DNA of 64,000 bases from Salinimicrobium nanhaiense (GTDB lineage Bacteria; Bacteroidota; Bacteroidia; Flavobacteriales; Flavobacteriaceae), in assembly GCA_012038135.1 (NCBI GenBank), contig JAAVJQ010000005.1:62001-126000 (forward strand), in the 5' to 3' direction. The first letter of the stretch is position 1, and the number at the start of each line of letters is the position of its first letter. The notes under the pieces were generated by a model. It made no database searches. It had not been told where the DNA came from and saw only the letters and a program-made list of their open reading frames with translations. Position numbers and translations under genes: made by a program. Positions 7,880 through 17,070 of the stretch are shown here, piece by piece.

Positions 7880-9430
7880 ATGACTTTGAAATTAGACACC
7901 CTGGAGTCATGGCTCTGGGAAAGTGCCAACATACTCCGTGGGTCCATTGATTCATCGGATTTTAAAAATTACATTTTTGGACTGCTGTTTCTAAAGCGGA
8001 CCAACGACACCTTCGAAGAAGAAGTTGAGACCCTTATGGCTGAGGACGGTTTATCCCGTGAAGATGCCGAAGATGAAGCATACTTTGATTTCCCAGCAGA
8101 AGCCCGATGGGATTACCTGAAGACCAGAACTGAGAACATTGGTGTGGCTTTGGACAAAGCATTTGCTGCCATTGAGCGTGATAACACCTCACTTGAAGGG
8201 GTTCTCACTACGACCAAGTTTGGTGATAAGGAGAAGTTGTCTGATGATGTTCTACAAAGGCTACTGAGACATTTCAACACCTACTCCTTGCGAAACCAGG
8301 ACCTTGAGTCTCCACACATTTTAGGTGATGCCTATGAGTACCTAATCAAGCAATTTGCCGATGATGCTGGCAAAAAAGGTGGGGAATTTTATACTCCTCG
8401 TGGAGTGGTCCAACTTATTGTCCAACTAATTAAACCAGAACCACGTCAGAAAGTCTATGACCCCACCATGGGTAGTGGTGGAATGCTCATTGAAGCTGCC
8501 AATTATGTTGCCGAGCGACCTGATGGTAAGGTTGGTAAGAACGTGAACATATCACTTTACGGTCAGGAAAAGAATTTAGGCACCTGGGCTATTGGTAAAC
8601 TGAATATGTTACTTCACAATTTTGTTGATGCTGACCTGCGGAAAGGTGACACACTGGTGAACCCAAAGCATACTGAGGATAATGAATTAATGTTGTTCGA
8701 CCGTGTGATAGCCAATCCACCTTTTTCGGCTTCAGAATGGTGGACCCCAGCGGAAGTGGGGCAGGAAACTAAATTGGATAAGAACGGTAAAGAGAAAAAG
8801 GTTACCCCAGATTATAAAACTAAGGTAACGGACCCGTACGGTAGATTCCAGTACGGTATTCCACCACGTGGATATGCTGACCTGGCCTTCCTCCAACATA
8901 TGATTGCGGTACTGAAACAGGATGGTAAAGCTGGTGTAGTGTTACCGCACGGGACACTGTTTCGTGGGTCAAGTGAAGGTAAGATTCGTAAAGCTTTATT
9001 AAAGGCAGACCTTGTTGAAGGTGTTGTAGGTCTACCAGCTAAACTTTTCTACAACACTGGTATTCCAGCATCCATATGGATAATTAATAAAAACAAAACC
9101 GAAGACCAAAAAGGAAGGGTGACCATAATTGATGCCAGTAACGGTTTTAAGGAAGGTAAGAACCAAAACGAATTACTTGAAACTCATGTTTTAAGTATAG
9201 TTGAAGCTTATGATGCATACTCCGATGTTGAGAAGTTTATGCGAGTAGTATCAATTGAGGAGATTAAAAGTAATGATTACAACCTCAATATATCCCGTTA
9301 TATCGACACAACCGAACCAGAAGTTGAAGTAGACCTGAAACAGGTGAAAACAAATCTTAAGAGGTTGAAGGAGAGAGAAGATGAAATAGATATCAAACTT
9401 GCTAATTATCTACAAGAACTCGGAATATGA
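7880..9430 (+). CDS. hsdM: Type I restriction-modification DNA methyltransferase subunit HsdM
   Basis: Adenine-N6 methyltransferase subunit of a type I system, which modifies the sequence recognised by HsdS. An N-terminal HsdM_N helical domain (about 1-140) is followed by the catalytic Rossmann domain. The SAM-binding motif is DPTMGSGGML near residues 194-203, and the catalytic NPPF tetrad is near 278-281. At 516 residues it is full length. It begins an operon hsdM-hsdS-hsdR-metallopeptidase, and its stop overlaps the hsdS start by 4 bp. No promoter was identified with certainty; a TACATTTA box at about 7831 is a candidate. Confidence 0.96.
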   Translation: MTLKLDTLESWLWESANILRGSIDSSDFKNYIFGLLFLKRTNDTFEEEVETLMAEDGLSREDAEDEAYFDFPAEARWDYLKTRTENIGVALDKAFAAIERDNTSLEGVLTTTKFGDKEKLSDDVLQRLLRHFNTYSLRNQDLESPHILGDAYEYLIKQFADDAGKKGGEFYTPRGVVQLIVQLIKPEPRQKVYDPTMGSGGMLIEAANYVAERPDGKVGKNVNISLYGQEKNLGTWAIGKLNMLLHNFVDADLRKGDTLVNPKHTEDNELMLFDRVIANPPFSASEWWTPAEVGQETKLDKNGKEKKVTPDYKTKVTDPYGRFQYGIPPRGYADLAFLQHMIAVLKQDGKAGVVLPHGTLFRGSSEGKIRKALLKADLVEGVVGLPAKLFYNTGIPASIWIINKNKTEDQKGRVTIIDASNGFKEGKNQNELLETHVLSIVEAYDAYSDVEKFMRVVSIEEIKSNDYNLNISRYIDTTEPEVEVDLKQVKTNLKRLKEREDEIDIKLANYLQELGI

Positions 9431-10599
9431 ATAATCTTCTGAAAATTCCAGATGGCTGGCAAGAGAAGAAATTGAAGGATATCCTCACCATTGGCAGTGG
9501 ACGAGATTACAAACATCTCGACAAAGGTGATATCCCTGTCTATGGTACGGGAGGGTACATGTTGTCTGTAAATGACTACTTGTATGACGGAGAGAGTGTA
9601 GGTATTGGACGAAAGGGCACTATTGATAGACCAGTGTATCTAAACGGGAAATTCTGGACTGTTGACACTTTATTTTATACCCATTCTTTCAAACAAGTCC
9701 TACCCTACTACGTTTATCTAATTTTCCAGTCTATCAATTGGAAGCAGCACAACGAAGCAACTGGTGTTCCCAGTTTATCTAAGGTCAATATTGAGTCTAT
9801 TAAAATCTTATTACCACCACTCTCTGAACAACAAAAAATAGCTGAAGTCCTTTGTAGTGTGGATGAGAAAATCGAGGTCATTAACCAACAACTTTTGGTG
9901 AACGAAGAGCTTAAGAAAGGATTGATGCAACGGCTGTTCAGCAAAGGCATTGGACACACAAAATTCAAGGATTCACCGCTGGGGAAAATCCCAAAGGATT
10001 GGGACGTGAAGAAACTCGGTGATATTTCTGATGTTACAGCGGGAGGAACACCGAGTACCAAGGAAAAAGCTTTCTGGGGTGGCAGCATTCCCTGGATGAA
10101 TTCTGGTGAAATCAACCTGCGTAGAATAAAAGTAGTTGAAGGACGAATTACCGAGGCAGGTTTGGCAAATTCAAGTACTAAACCTATTCCTACTCATTCG
10201 GTACTAATGGCTCTTGCAGGTCAAGGAAAAACAAGAGGTAAAGTTGCTATAAATGAAATTGAGGTGTGCACGAATCAGTCACTGGCCGCAATCTATAATT
10301 TCCGTGAAGCCCATTATGAATTTATCTTTCAAAATCTCGAATCACGTTACCAGGAAATACGAAAAATGTCCACAGGTGACAGCGGAAGAGGAGGGTTAAA
10401 CCTTTCAATAATAAAATCCATTCAAATGGCAATGCCACCATTACCTGAGCAGTTAAAAATTTCTGGTGTTCTTTCAACTATTGACGAAAAATGTGAGAAT
10501 CTACATCTTAAAAAGAACGAGTTTCAAAGATTAAGAACTGGACTGATGCAACAACTTCTTACAGGGAAAATCCGTATTAAAAATGTAGTAGAAGCATAA
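9427..10599 (+). CDS. hsdS: Type I restriction-modification specificity subunit HsdS
   Basis: DNA-recognition subunit with two target-recognition domains, each reading one half of a bipartite site. The first domain begins IPDGWQEKKLKDI and the second begins IPKDWDVKKLGDI near residue 190. Each is followed by a conserved spacer helix, PPLSEQQKIAEVLCSVDEKI and PPLPEQLKISGVLSTIDEK, which forms the antiparallel coiled coil holding HsdM. Both halves are intact, at 390 residues in total, with no sign of shuffling repeats or extra partial hsdS genes nearby. It is coupled to hsdM by an ATGA overlap and lies 3 bp before hsdR. Confidence 0.95.
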   Translation: MNNLLKIPDGWQEKKLKDILTIGSGRDYKHLDKGDIPVYGTGGYMLSVNDYLYDGESVGIGRKGTIDRPVYLNGKFWTVDTLFYTHSFKQVLPYYVYLIFQSINWKQHNEATGVPSLSKVNIESIKILLPPLSEQQKIAEVLCSVDEKIEVINQQLLVNEELKKGLMQRLFSKGIGHTKFKDSPLGKIPKDWDVKKLGDISDVTAGGTPSTKEKAFWGGSIPWMNSGEINLRRIKVVEGRITEAGLANSSTKPIPTHSVLMALAGQGKTRGKVAINEIEVCTNQSLAAIYNFREAHYEFIFQNLESRYQEIRKMSTGDSGRGGLNLSIIKSIQMAMPPLPEQLKISGVLSTIDEKCENLHLKKNEFQRLRTGLMQQLLTGKIRIKNVVEA

Positions 10600-10602
10600 C
10601 CT

Positions 10603-13600
10603 ATGAATTCATCACCTGAATACCTACAAAGTGAATTGCCAGCCCTGGACCTCTTCCAGAGGATGGATTATGAATATTATAATGCGGCTGTTCAGGATGA
10701 GCGGGATGATATTACCGATACTGTTCTCAAGACCCGATTAAGGTCAGCCATAAAACGGTTGAATCCATGGATTAATGAGAATAATCTTGAGAAGGTTTTC
10801 AATCGTATCACTACTGTTGTTGGTACTTCGGTTATGGAAATTAATCAGGAGATTTGGGAAACAATTCGTGGTGGGACCATCACTGTAAAACAGCGAATCG
10901 GTGCTTCAGAAGATTTTTATCCCGTACATTTTATAGATTACCAGGACCACACCAACAACGATTTCCTGGTCATCAACCAAATCAAGTATCATGGAAAATA
11001 TCAACATTCCGTTCCAGATATTATGGTTTACCTCAATGGGATGCCGATTGCTGTTATTGAGTGTAAATCACCCACCGCACAAAATGCGTGGGATAAAGCT
11101 TTTTATGACCTTAAATATTACCAGGAAAACTCCGAGAAGCTCTTCCACTTCAACCAAATCTGTGTGGGTCTGTGGAAGGATGGTGGTCGATACGGTGCCA
11201 TTGGGTCTCCGCAGCAGTTCTATTCCGTTTATCGACCTCACAAAGGCGAAGACCTCACTTTCTTAGGTCCTAATCCTACGGCTCAGGATATTCTTTTGTA
11301 CTCCATCTTTAAAAAGGAACGAATTCTGGATATCATAAGGCATTTTGTGATTTTTGAATTGGATGAAGGTTCAGTTATTAAGAAGCTCCCACGATATCAA
11401 CAATTGCGGGCCACCAACAAAACAATTACCAGGTTGAAATCGGGTGAAGGTGGTGTGGTATGGCATACTCAAGGAAGTGGTAAATCCATAACCATGGCTT
11501 ATGTAACTCGCAAGTTAATGGCTCCTGAGTATGGATTCGACAACCCGACTGTAATGGTCATGACCGACCGTAAGGACCTGGACAGACAAATTACCACCAC
11601 GTTTCAGAACGTTGGGTTCGGTAATGTAAAACAAGCTTCTTCAGTGGCACACCTGGATAAGCTACTCCGCAATGATTATGGTAGCATTATCACAACCACA
11701 CTTCAGAAGTTCCAGGAAACTGATGGTGATGCTGGAACTGAATCTGACCAGACCGAAATTGAGGAGCGGGGAAATCTTATTATAGAGAAATCCATCGATG
11801 CCGCCAACAACAAATTAATTAAGCGAACAAAGGAACTTCAACAAGGAAAATGGGTTGAGATTGAAGCGGAAGAAATTGACCTGAAGCAATTATCCACTAA
11901 GGAAAACTTGTACATCCTGGTCGATGAAGCTCATAGAAGCCATTATGGGTTCCTTGCCGCATTCATGAGGTCTGTATTACCCAATGCCAAGTTTGTGGCA
12001 TTCACTGGCACGCCAATCAGTAAAGAAGATAAGAGCACATTGGGTGAATTCTATGGTGGAAATTACATTGATGTGTACACTATTAAAGAATCTGTTGCCG
12101 ATGGTGCCACTGTGGAACTACTTTACGATGAGGGTATCGCCCAAATGGATGTAAGGAAAGAAGAATTGGATGCGGAGTTTGAAGAGAAATTCCAAGATGC
12201 CTCCGAAGAAAAAAAGGACAAACTGAAGCGAGTTGCGCTTCAGAAGTATCAATTATCATCGAGTAGGATTACCGATATTGGTAAACATATTGTGAATCAT
12301 TACCAGAGTAAAATATATCCTGATGGCCACAAGGCATTAATTGTTACCAGTGGTCGTGATGCTGCTATTAAGTATCATAAGGTGCTAACGGAGTTGAAAA
12401 AACAGGGGCTTCATAATTTTGATTCTAAAGTGGTCATAAGTATTGGGTCCCCAAAATCTGATGAAATAGCGAAGGAATACTATGGCACACTGGAGTGGAA
12501 TCGAGAGCATCCTGAAGACCAAAGACCCATTTGGGTAACACCACCCGAAGACATAAAAACAGTTACCGAAGATTTCAAGTTACCCTTTGGTGATGAGGAT
12601 GAAACGGAGAAATCTGGTAAGAAGAAATATGATAATACTGCCTTCATTATTGTATCCGATATGCTACTCACAGGATATGATGCACCTATAGCAAGTGTGC
12701 TTTACCTGGACAAGCCATTGAAGGAACACAATTTACTTCAGGCCATCGCACGGGTGAATCGCTCCCGTAAGGGTAAACACGCTGGTTTTATTGTCGATTA
12801 CAACGGGATATCGGCTTACCTCATCCACGCTATGGAAATCTTTTCTGGTGACCTAAGACCAGAGGATATCCTTAAAAATATTAATGAGGAACTCCCCAGG
12901 CTGGAGCTGAATCACACGAAGCTGGTTGCGTTCTTTAATCCCATGCGCATCAACCGCAAATACGAGCGTGAACAGTTTATAGATGCCGCACTACGTTACA
13001 TTGAGTCCCAAGACAGACGGGATGAGTTCAAGTCACTTTTGAAGGATTTTAATAAGTCTATCAACCTGGTCCTGCCGAGTCAGAAAGCTATGAAGTACCA
13101 GGATGATTTTAAATTGTTCAATGAGCTCAAGCTGCGGGCACGGAATACATATCCTGATGATGAAGACCTGAAGGTGACAAAGGATGAAAGTAAGATGCTT
13201 CAGGATATGATTGATGAACATCTGCGTTCGGAAGGAGTACAAAATCTTCTGGAAGAACCAATATCCATCATCGATAAGGATAAGTTTAAGGAAGAAATGA
13301 TGAATGCATCACCAGCAACCAAGGAGCTGAAAATGCGAAATAATTTAAAGCATACCATCAAAGTCGGTATCGATAAGAACCCAGATTTCTTCAAGCCCTT
13401 GGCCCAACGCCTGGATGAATTACTGAAGCAACGTAAGGAGCAACGAATTACCGAGACCCAATTATTATTGGCTTATGCTGGTATCCAGAATGAAATTGTT
13501 GAAGAACAAGAAGAAGGTGAATCCAAAGGCTTTATTACAGAGCAGCAGAGGGCTGTTTTCAACTCCATGAAGACCATTTTCAATGGTGAAGCAGAAGATG

Positions 13601-13788
13601 CCACACACACGCTCTATGACCTTATTTCGGGTGAACTAAACATTGTGGGTTGGAAAGAAAAGAGTCGGGTCCAGAAGGACATAGAAAATAAAATTAAGCG
13701 GTTCCTGAAGACCAAGTTGGACCACACTGAAGCCAAGCTCAAAGCAAAGGAACTGGTAGATGTCTTAAAGAAGAATAAAAATGCCTAA
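10603..13788 (+). CDS. hsdR: Type I restriction endonuclease subunit HsdR
   Basis: ATP-driven translocase and nuclease of the restriction complex. The PD-(D/E)xK nuclease motif is seen around residue 150 (AVIECKSP, after PDIMVYLNG). The SF2 helicase core follows, with Walker A TQGSGKS near 288, DEAH near 440 (VDEAHRSHYG), motif III FTGTP near 467 and motif VI QAIARVNRSRKG. The remaining 300 residues are the helical coupling domain that docks to HsdM. At 1061 residues with no frameshift it appears functional. Its last bases overlap the start of the metallopeptidase gene by 8 bp. Confidence 0.96.
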   Translation: MNSSPEYLQSELPALDLFQRMDYEYYNAAVQDERDDITDTVLKTRLRSAIKRLNPWINENNLEKVFNRITTVVGTSVMEINQEIWETIRGGTITVKQRIGASEDFYPVHFIDYQDHTNNDFLVINQIKYHGKYQHSVPDIMVYLNGMPIAVIECKSPTAQNAWDKAFYDLKYYQENSEKLFHFNQICVGLWKDGGRYGAIGSPQQFYSVYRPHKGEDLTFLGPNPTAQDILLYSIFKKERILDIIRHFVIFELDEGSVIKKLPRYQQLRATNKTITRLKSGEGGVVWHTQGSGKSITMAYVTRKLMAPEYGFDNPTVMVMTDRKDLDRQITTTFQNVGFGNVKQASSVAHLDKLLRNDYGSIITTTLQKFQETDGDAGTESDQTEIEERGNLIIEKSIDAANNKLIKRTKELQQGKWVEIEAEEIDLKQLSTKENLYILVDEAHRSHYGFLAAFMRSVLPNAKFVAFTGTPISKEDKSTLGEFYGGNYIDVYTIKESVADGATVELLYDEGIAQMDVRKEELDAEFEEKFQDASEEKKDKLKRVALQKYQLSSSRITDIGKHIVNHYQSKIYPDGHKALIVTSGRDAAIKYHKVLTELKKQGLHNFDSKVVISIGSPKSDEIAKEYYGTLEWNREHPEDQRPIWVTPPEDIKTVTEDFKLPFGDEDETEKSGKKKYDNTAFIIVSDMLLTGYDAPIASVLYLDKPLKEHNLLQAIARVNRSRKGKHAGFIVDYNGISAYLIHAMEIFSGDLRPEDILKNINEELPRLELNHTKLVAFFNPMRINRKYEREQFIDAALRYIESQDRRDEFKSLLKDFNKSINLVLPSQKAMKYQDDFKLFNELKLRARNTYPDDEDLKVTKDESKMLQDMIDEHLRSEGVQNLLEEPISIIDKDKFKEEMMNASPATKELKMRNNLKHTIKVGIDKNPDFFKPLAQRLDELLKQRKEQRITETQLLLAYAGIQNEIVEEQEEGESKGFITEQQRAVFNSMKTIFNGEAEDATHTLYDLISGELNIVGWKEKSRVQKDIENKIKRFLKTKLDHTEAKLKAKELVDVLKKNKNA

Positions 13789-14470
13789 AGTAGCTTACGG
13801 GAAGAAGATGATAGAATACTCCGTCCAGGAGAAAGAGGAGCTTAAATCGCATTATATTACTGTGGAACGTGGTAATGGTGTAGTTCTAAAAGGTAAATCA
13901 GTTACCGAGGAACAATCACAGCGGTTGGTCCTGAAAAGAGCTAAATGGATTCTGGATAAGTTGAAGCTGGTGGAAGCCATTGATGAGGGTGATATCGTCA
14001 CTGGGTCACGCATCCAGTATCTGGGTAGGAGATACTACGTTCAGCTACAGAAAATCACCAATTTGCGAAAAGTTTTGGTTGAATTCAACGAGTCGAAATT
14101 CAAGATTTCGGTTCCTGAAGACTATACCCAACCCGATATTCACGAAGCATTACACCTATTTTTTAAACAGAAGGCAGTTGAGAAGATTACACCACGAATA
14201 GGCAAATGGTCCAAGGAAACAGGTTTAGATTATGAGGGGCTCAGATTTCTCAAAATGGAGAAAAGATGGGGAAGCTGTACACCTGGAAATCACATCCACA
14301 TTAACACCGATGCTGTTCGTTTGCCCTATAGTCTTATCGATTATCTAATTGTACATGAGTTGGTACACACCAAATATAAAAATCATTCTAAGGAGTTCTG
14401 GGCTGAAATATCAAGACACCTACCCAACTGGAAAGACCTGGATAATCAGATGCTGGGAATGAAATTATAA
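13781..14470 (+). CDS. YgjP-like (DUF45) zinc metallopeptidase, RM-associated
   Basis: Putative cytoplasmic zinc metalloprotease of the YgjP/WLM (DUF45, SprT-like) group. The N-terminal half contains the family strand SRIQYLGRRYYVQL, and the C-terminal half holds the active site VHELVHTKYKNHSKEFW, with HExxH and a third His six residues on. WGSCTPGNHIHIN just before it is the other family hallmark. Such genes are frequent companions of type I restriction operons, and here the start lies inside the end of hsdR, so it is translated with the system. Its role there (possibly turnover of HsdR or repair of protein adducts) is not established. Confidence 0.88.
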   Translation: MPKVAYGKKMIEYSVQEKEELKSHYITVERGNGVVLKGKSVTEEQSQRLVLKRAKWILDKLKLVEAIDEGDIVTGSRIQYLGRRYYVQLQKITNLRKVLVEFNESKFKISVPEDYTQPDIHEALHLFFKQKAVEKITPRIGKWSKETGLDYEGLRFLKMEKRWGSCTPGNHIHINTDAVRLPYSLIDYLIVHELVHTKYKNHSKEFWAEISRHLPNWKDLDNQMLGMKL

Positions 14471-14608
14471 TTTGGGTCCCAACATCAAATGCTCTTCACG
14501 GACGAACCTGCTTTATTCCTTGGTTTTAAACAGTTTTACGAGGTTTTATAAGATTTTCATCCCTACGTTTACCTGCTGTAAACGACCGTTATGGTCCACA
14601 TAAAACCG

Positions 14609-15178
14609 CTATTTCCGCAGATAACGCTCCGCTCTGTGGGGACTAATCACTTCCCCAACCAATAAGTCGTAACCGTCATCGGTTCTGAAGTCAAACAGGA
14701 TTTGATTAAGGATGGGAAACACCTGTTCGTGCGGAACCATCGAAAGGACATGAGCGTGATTGATACCTCTTTTGGTCTTTTCAATTACGGGCAACCAGTC
14801 CTTATCGGTGGTCCTGGGGAAATGTTTCCTGAGCTCCTTAACCACACAAAGATGATATTGTTCATCATAATTTTCTTCCATTGCCCAAGTAATGAACGTG
14901 ACCCAGCGTTGATTATATCGTGTCACCGTTCTGGGTGAATACTTTGAATAAAAATGGTCCATTACCAAAGCACTGATTTGCCACTTGTTGTTGTGGTCCT
15001 GGTACATAATTTTATTATTATCCTCATGAATAATTCGGAGTTCTGCAATCCTGCTTCTAATAGTCCTTTCCGATACCCCTGTTCGTTTCATTATATGTGT
15101 TGTTGTGTAGAATGGTTGGTTCTCATACTTTGATGAAAATTCTAACCAGTGCTCCTTATATGTTCTAAATTCTATCAT
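14609..15178 (-). CDS. HTH protein with HUH-endonuclease-like C-terminus (putative Rep/nickase)
   Basis: I do not recognise a named family. Residues 25-50 (HIMKRTGVSERTIRSRIAEL) form a helix-turn-helix. The C-terminal half has the order of motifs seen in rolling-circle HUH nucleases: a hydrophobic strand WVTFITW (92-98), a HxH pair in NHAHVLSM (141-143), and a final YLRK (Tyr186, Lys189) reminiscent of the catalytic YxxK box. The protein ends at that Lys. If this reading is right it is a small nickase for replication or mobilisation, dividing a 1.1-kb structured intergenic region with the wHTH gene at 16255. It converges on the RM operon. Confidence 0.5.
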   Translation of the reverse strand: MIEFRTYKEHWLEFSSKYENQPFYTTTHIMKRTGVSERTIRSRIAELRIIHEDNNKIMYQDHNNKWQISALVMDHFYSKYSPRTVTRYNQRWVTFITWAMEENYDEQYHLCVVKELRKHFPRTTDKDWLPVIEKTKRGINHAHVLSMVPHEQVFPILNQILFDFRTDDGYDLLVGEVISPHRAERYLRK

Positions 15179-15551
15179 CCATGTTAATATTAATCTTACC
15201 TGTTATTACTTCTAATGATTATATGTCATAACCATACAAGAAGGCCAAGAGGAGTTGAAGACCCCATCTGATAATAAATATGCACGTGCATAACAAAAAA
15301 CTTATTTATTTTAGTTGAAGGATAATACCAGTGTTGGCAAGGTGTGACGGTGGATATCGGGAATAACGGACCACAGTATTTCCCACCCAAAAAATCCAGT
15401 TATGGTAATTAAACATTTGCACCCCCAATTTTCATGTCACCTGATGTTGGTCTAAAAAAATTGAACCAGAAAAATTGGAAAATTTTAAAGACGATGTCGG
15501 TTGACAATAATTGAGTAACCGTAGGGACCCCTGGTAAGACGGGATACGTAG

Positions 15552-15585
15552 GACCCCCCTGGTGGGTTAACACCACCCAGGGGTG
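15552..15585. repeat. GC-rich hairpin in putative origin
   Basis: CCCCTGG and CCAGGGG arms pair with a further TGG/CCA step beyond one bulged base, around a loop containing GTTAAC. Just to its left, GTAGGGACCCCTGGT (from 15521) is echoed by GTAGGACCCCCCTGGT (from 15548). Confidence 0.55.
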
Positions 15586-15636
15586 ATAAGTTCCAGGAAT
15601 ACATCTGTGTGTCTGATTTTGATAATTATTACTACA

Positions 15637-15667
15637 GAAGACCCTGCGGGTCCAATTGAAGATAAGT
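15637..15667 (+). repeat. 31-bp hairpin repeat, copy A
   Basis: Begins GAAGACCCTGCGGGTCC, in which GACCC/GGGTC form a tight stem with a 3-nt loop, and continues into TTGAAGATAAGT. It matches copy B (15750-15780) at about 26 of 31 positions; a shorter relative, GTTGAAGACCCC, lies at about 15254. Confidence 0.6.
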
Positions 15668-15749
15668 TTTCTATTCGCTGGTGGGTAACTTACCAACCAC
15701 TCTGGTCAAGTTGAAGGTAGAAAAATATCTAACGAGAGGATAACATGAT

Positions 15750-15780
15750 GAAGACCCTTCGGGTCCTGTTGAGGATGAGT
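15750..15780 (+). repeat. 31-bp hairpin repeat, copy B
   Basis: Begins GAAGACCCTTCGGGTCC and continues into TTGAGGATGAGT. The stem bases are unchanged from copy A while the loop and spacer bases differ, the pattern expected if the hairpin itself is what matters. Confidence 0.6.
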
Positions 15781-16001
15781 AGAATCAATTAATCGGTTCA
15801 AGAGCTTCTAATGAACTTTCAGTTGAAGATGGCATTAGGAGTATGACTAAGAAATAATAAATTACCAACTCCGTTGAAAGAATAGTAAAAGATTAAATGA
15901 GTGATAATAAAGCCTAATATCTTCAACTGTTCTTTTCTCTTTTCTTTCGTCTAATCTATTCAGTTAATCTTATAAATTAATCTTATATGTTGGCAAATTG
16001 G

Positions 16002-16106
16002 TAACGGTAGGTGGTAATAATGACATGGTGGCTGGTAATAACGTAATGGAGTCGAGCAAAGTCGTAATGGTGCCAAGTAAAACAGTAATGGTGGCAGGTA
16101 ATATCG
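16002..16106 (+). repeat. Five tandem 21-bp iteron-like repeats
   Basis: Five directly repeated 21-bp units start at 16002, 16023, 16044, 16065 and 16086, without gaps. The approximate consensus is TAATGGTGGCAGGTAATATCG; the first unit is the most diverged. Unit length, tandem direct order and location 149 bp upstream of a DNA-binding protein gene are those of iterons in theta-replicating plasmids. Confidence 0.75.
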
Positions 16107-16254
16107 TAAAGCATCAATTCACTTTCACTACAACCTTTTTAAGGTTATTTTAAGAGCCTATTGGCGTTGGTTTAAAGATGTAGTAAATTTGTTATGAGTC
16201 AAAAAAAGATGTAAAGACTCGCTAATAATCAAAAACACACGAATAGTTAGGAAT

Positions 16255-16989
16255 ATGAGTAAAAAGGAATTTTTGTTTTCCGCCAGGGACAACAGGTTAT
16301 CAATTAAGAAAGACTTAACAGCCAACCAAAAGGACGTATTGACCCTAATTATGAGGATGCTTGAGACCAATGACAGGTTCTTTGCTTCCAACAATTGGAT
16401 ATCCAAGATGACGGGTATATCTATAAAAACAGTAAGCACTACAATTACATATTTAACCCAACGGGGTTTTGTTACCACCTCGTATGACAACAGAAGTAAT
16501 AGGGAAATTCACATATATCCCGACAATCAAGCCGCACTGGACAACTACCTTGGGACCATGGAAGAATATCTTCAATGGTACCAGAATATGGTGGAGTGCT
16601 TGCGGAGTAAGGGTGAGACCCAAATTCCAAAAGTTGAAGGAGTTAATGAACCATTTATTACTCCAACATCTGTGTCGGCAACTGAAAGTGTGGGGGCACC
16701 GATTGAAGATAAAGGCTCCGTTGATGGTGTTTTAAAAAGTAATATTACGCTTCTTAAAGATGAGAAACCAGAACCAGAAACAAAGTTTGGAGAACCCCAT
16801 TCAGTTGAATATTTATACGGTGGTAGATGGTGGCCCATGAACAATTCCATTGATAAAGAAGTTATCATCTTACGGGATTATCTTGAGGGTATAACACCTG
16901 AAATAATAAAGTATGTTTGTGATGGTCAGCCTGTGGATTTTGATTTGAATGGTTTTGATTTCCGATACGTCCAGAAAGCAAGCGCATAA
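16255..16989 (+). CDS. Winged-helix DNA-binding protein, putative replication initiator
   Basis: A 244-residue protein with an N-terminal helix-turn-helix of the HTH_36 type (about 20-85): DLTANQKDVLTLIMRML, then FFASNNWISKMTGISIKTVSTTITYLTQRGFVTT. The middle (about 115-190) is low in predicted structure and rich in Pro, Glu and Thr. The C-terminus (SVEYLYGGRWWPMN to the end) looks like a small separate domain. Such N-terminal domains occur in plasmid and phage replication proteins. The iteron-like array just upstream supports a Rep role with possible autoregulation, but it could simply be a regulator. An intrinsic terminator follows at once. Confidence 0.65.
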   Translation: MSKKEFLFSARDNRLSIKKDLTANQKDVLTLIMRMLETNDRFFASNNWISKMTGISIKTVSTTITYLTQRGFVTTSYDNRSNREIHIYPDNQAALDNYLGTMEEYLQWYQNMVECLRSKGETQIPKVEGVNEPFITPTSVSATESVGAPIEDKGSVDGVLKSNITLLKDEKPEPETKFGEPHSVEYLYGGRWWPMNNSIDKEVIILRDYLEGITPEIIKYVCDGQPVDFDLNGFDFRYVQKASA

Positions 16990-17010
16990 CTAAACTCCGT
17001 TAACTGATAT

Positions 17011-17037
17011 AACCCTCACAGAAATGTGAGGGTTTTT
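17011..17037 (+). terminator. Intrinsic terminator after the wHTH gene
   Basis: AACCCTCACA and TGTGAGGGTT form a perfect 10-bp stem around GAAA, followed by a short T run. Confidence 0.85.
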
Positions 17038-17070
17038 GGTTTCCGATAAACTTTACTTATTGCAACCACT

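Larger units (their letters stand above)
15179..16254. other. 1.1-kb structured non-coding region, candidate replication origin
   Basis: No convincing gene lies between the two divergent genes of the replication-like module. Instead the stretch holds a strong GC-rich hairpin (about 15552-15585), a direct pair of GTAGGGACCCCTGGT-like words (from about 15521 and 15548), a 19-bp near-palindrome (15680-15698), two related 31-bp hairpin repeats, many GTTGAAG words and, at the right end, five 21-bp tandem repeats. An AT-rich stretch (about 15840-15995) separates the hairpin part from the tandem repeats. This arrangement resembles plasmid origins. Confidence 0.6.

Noticed and set aside
16002..16106. 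CRISPR-like array
   Set aside because: The 21-bp units are contiguous with no unique spacers and no cas genes are near; iterons fit better.
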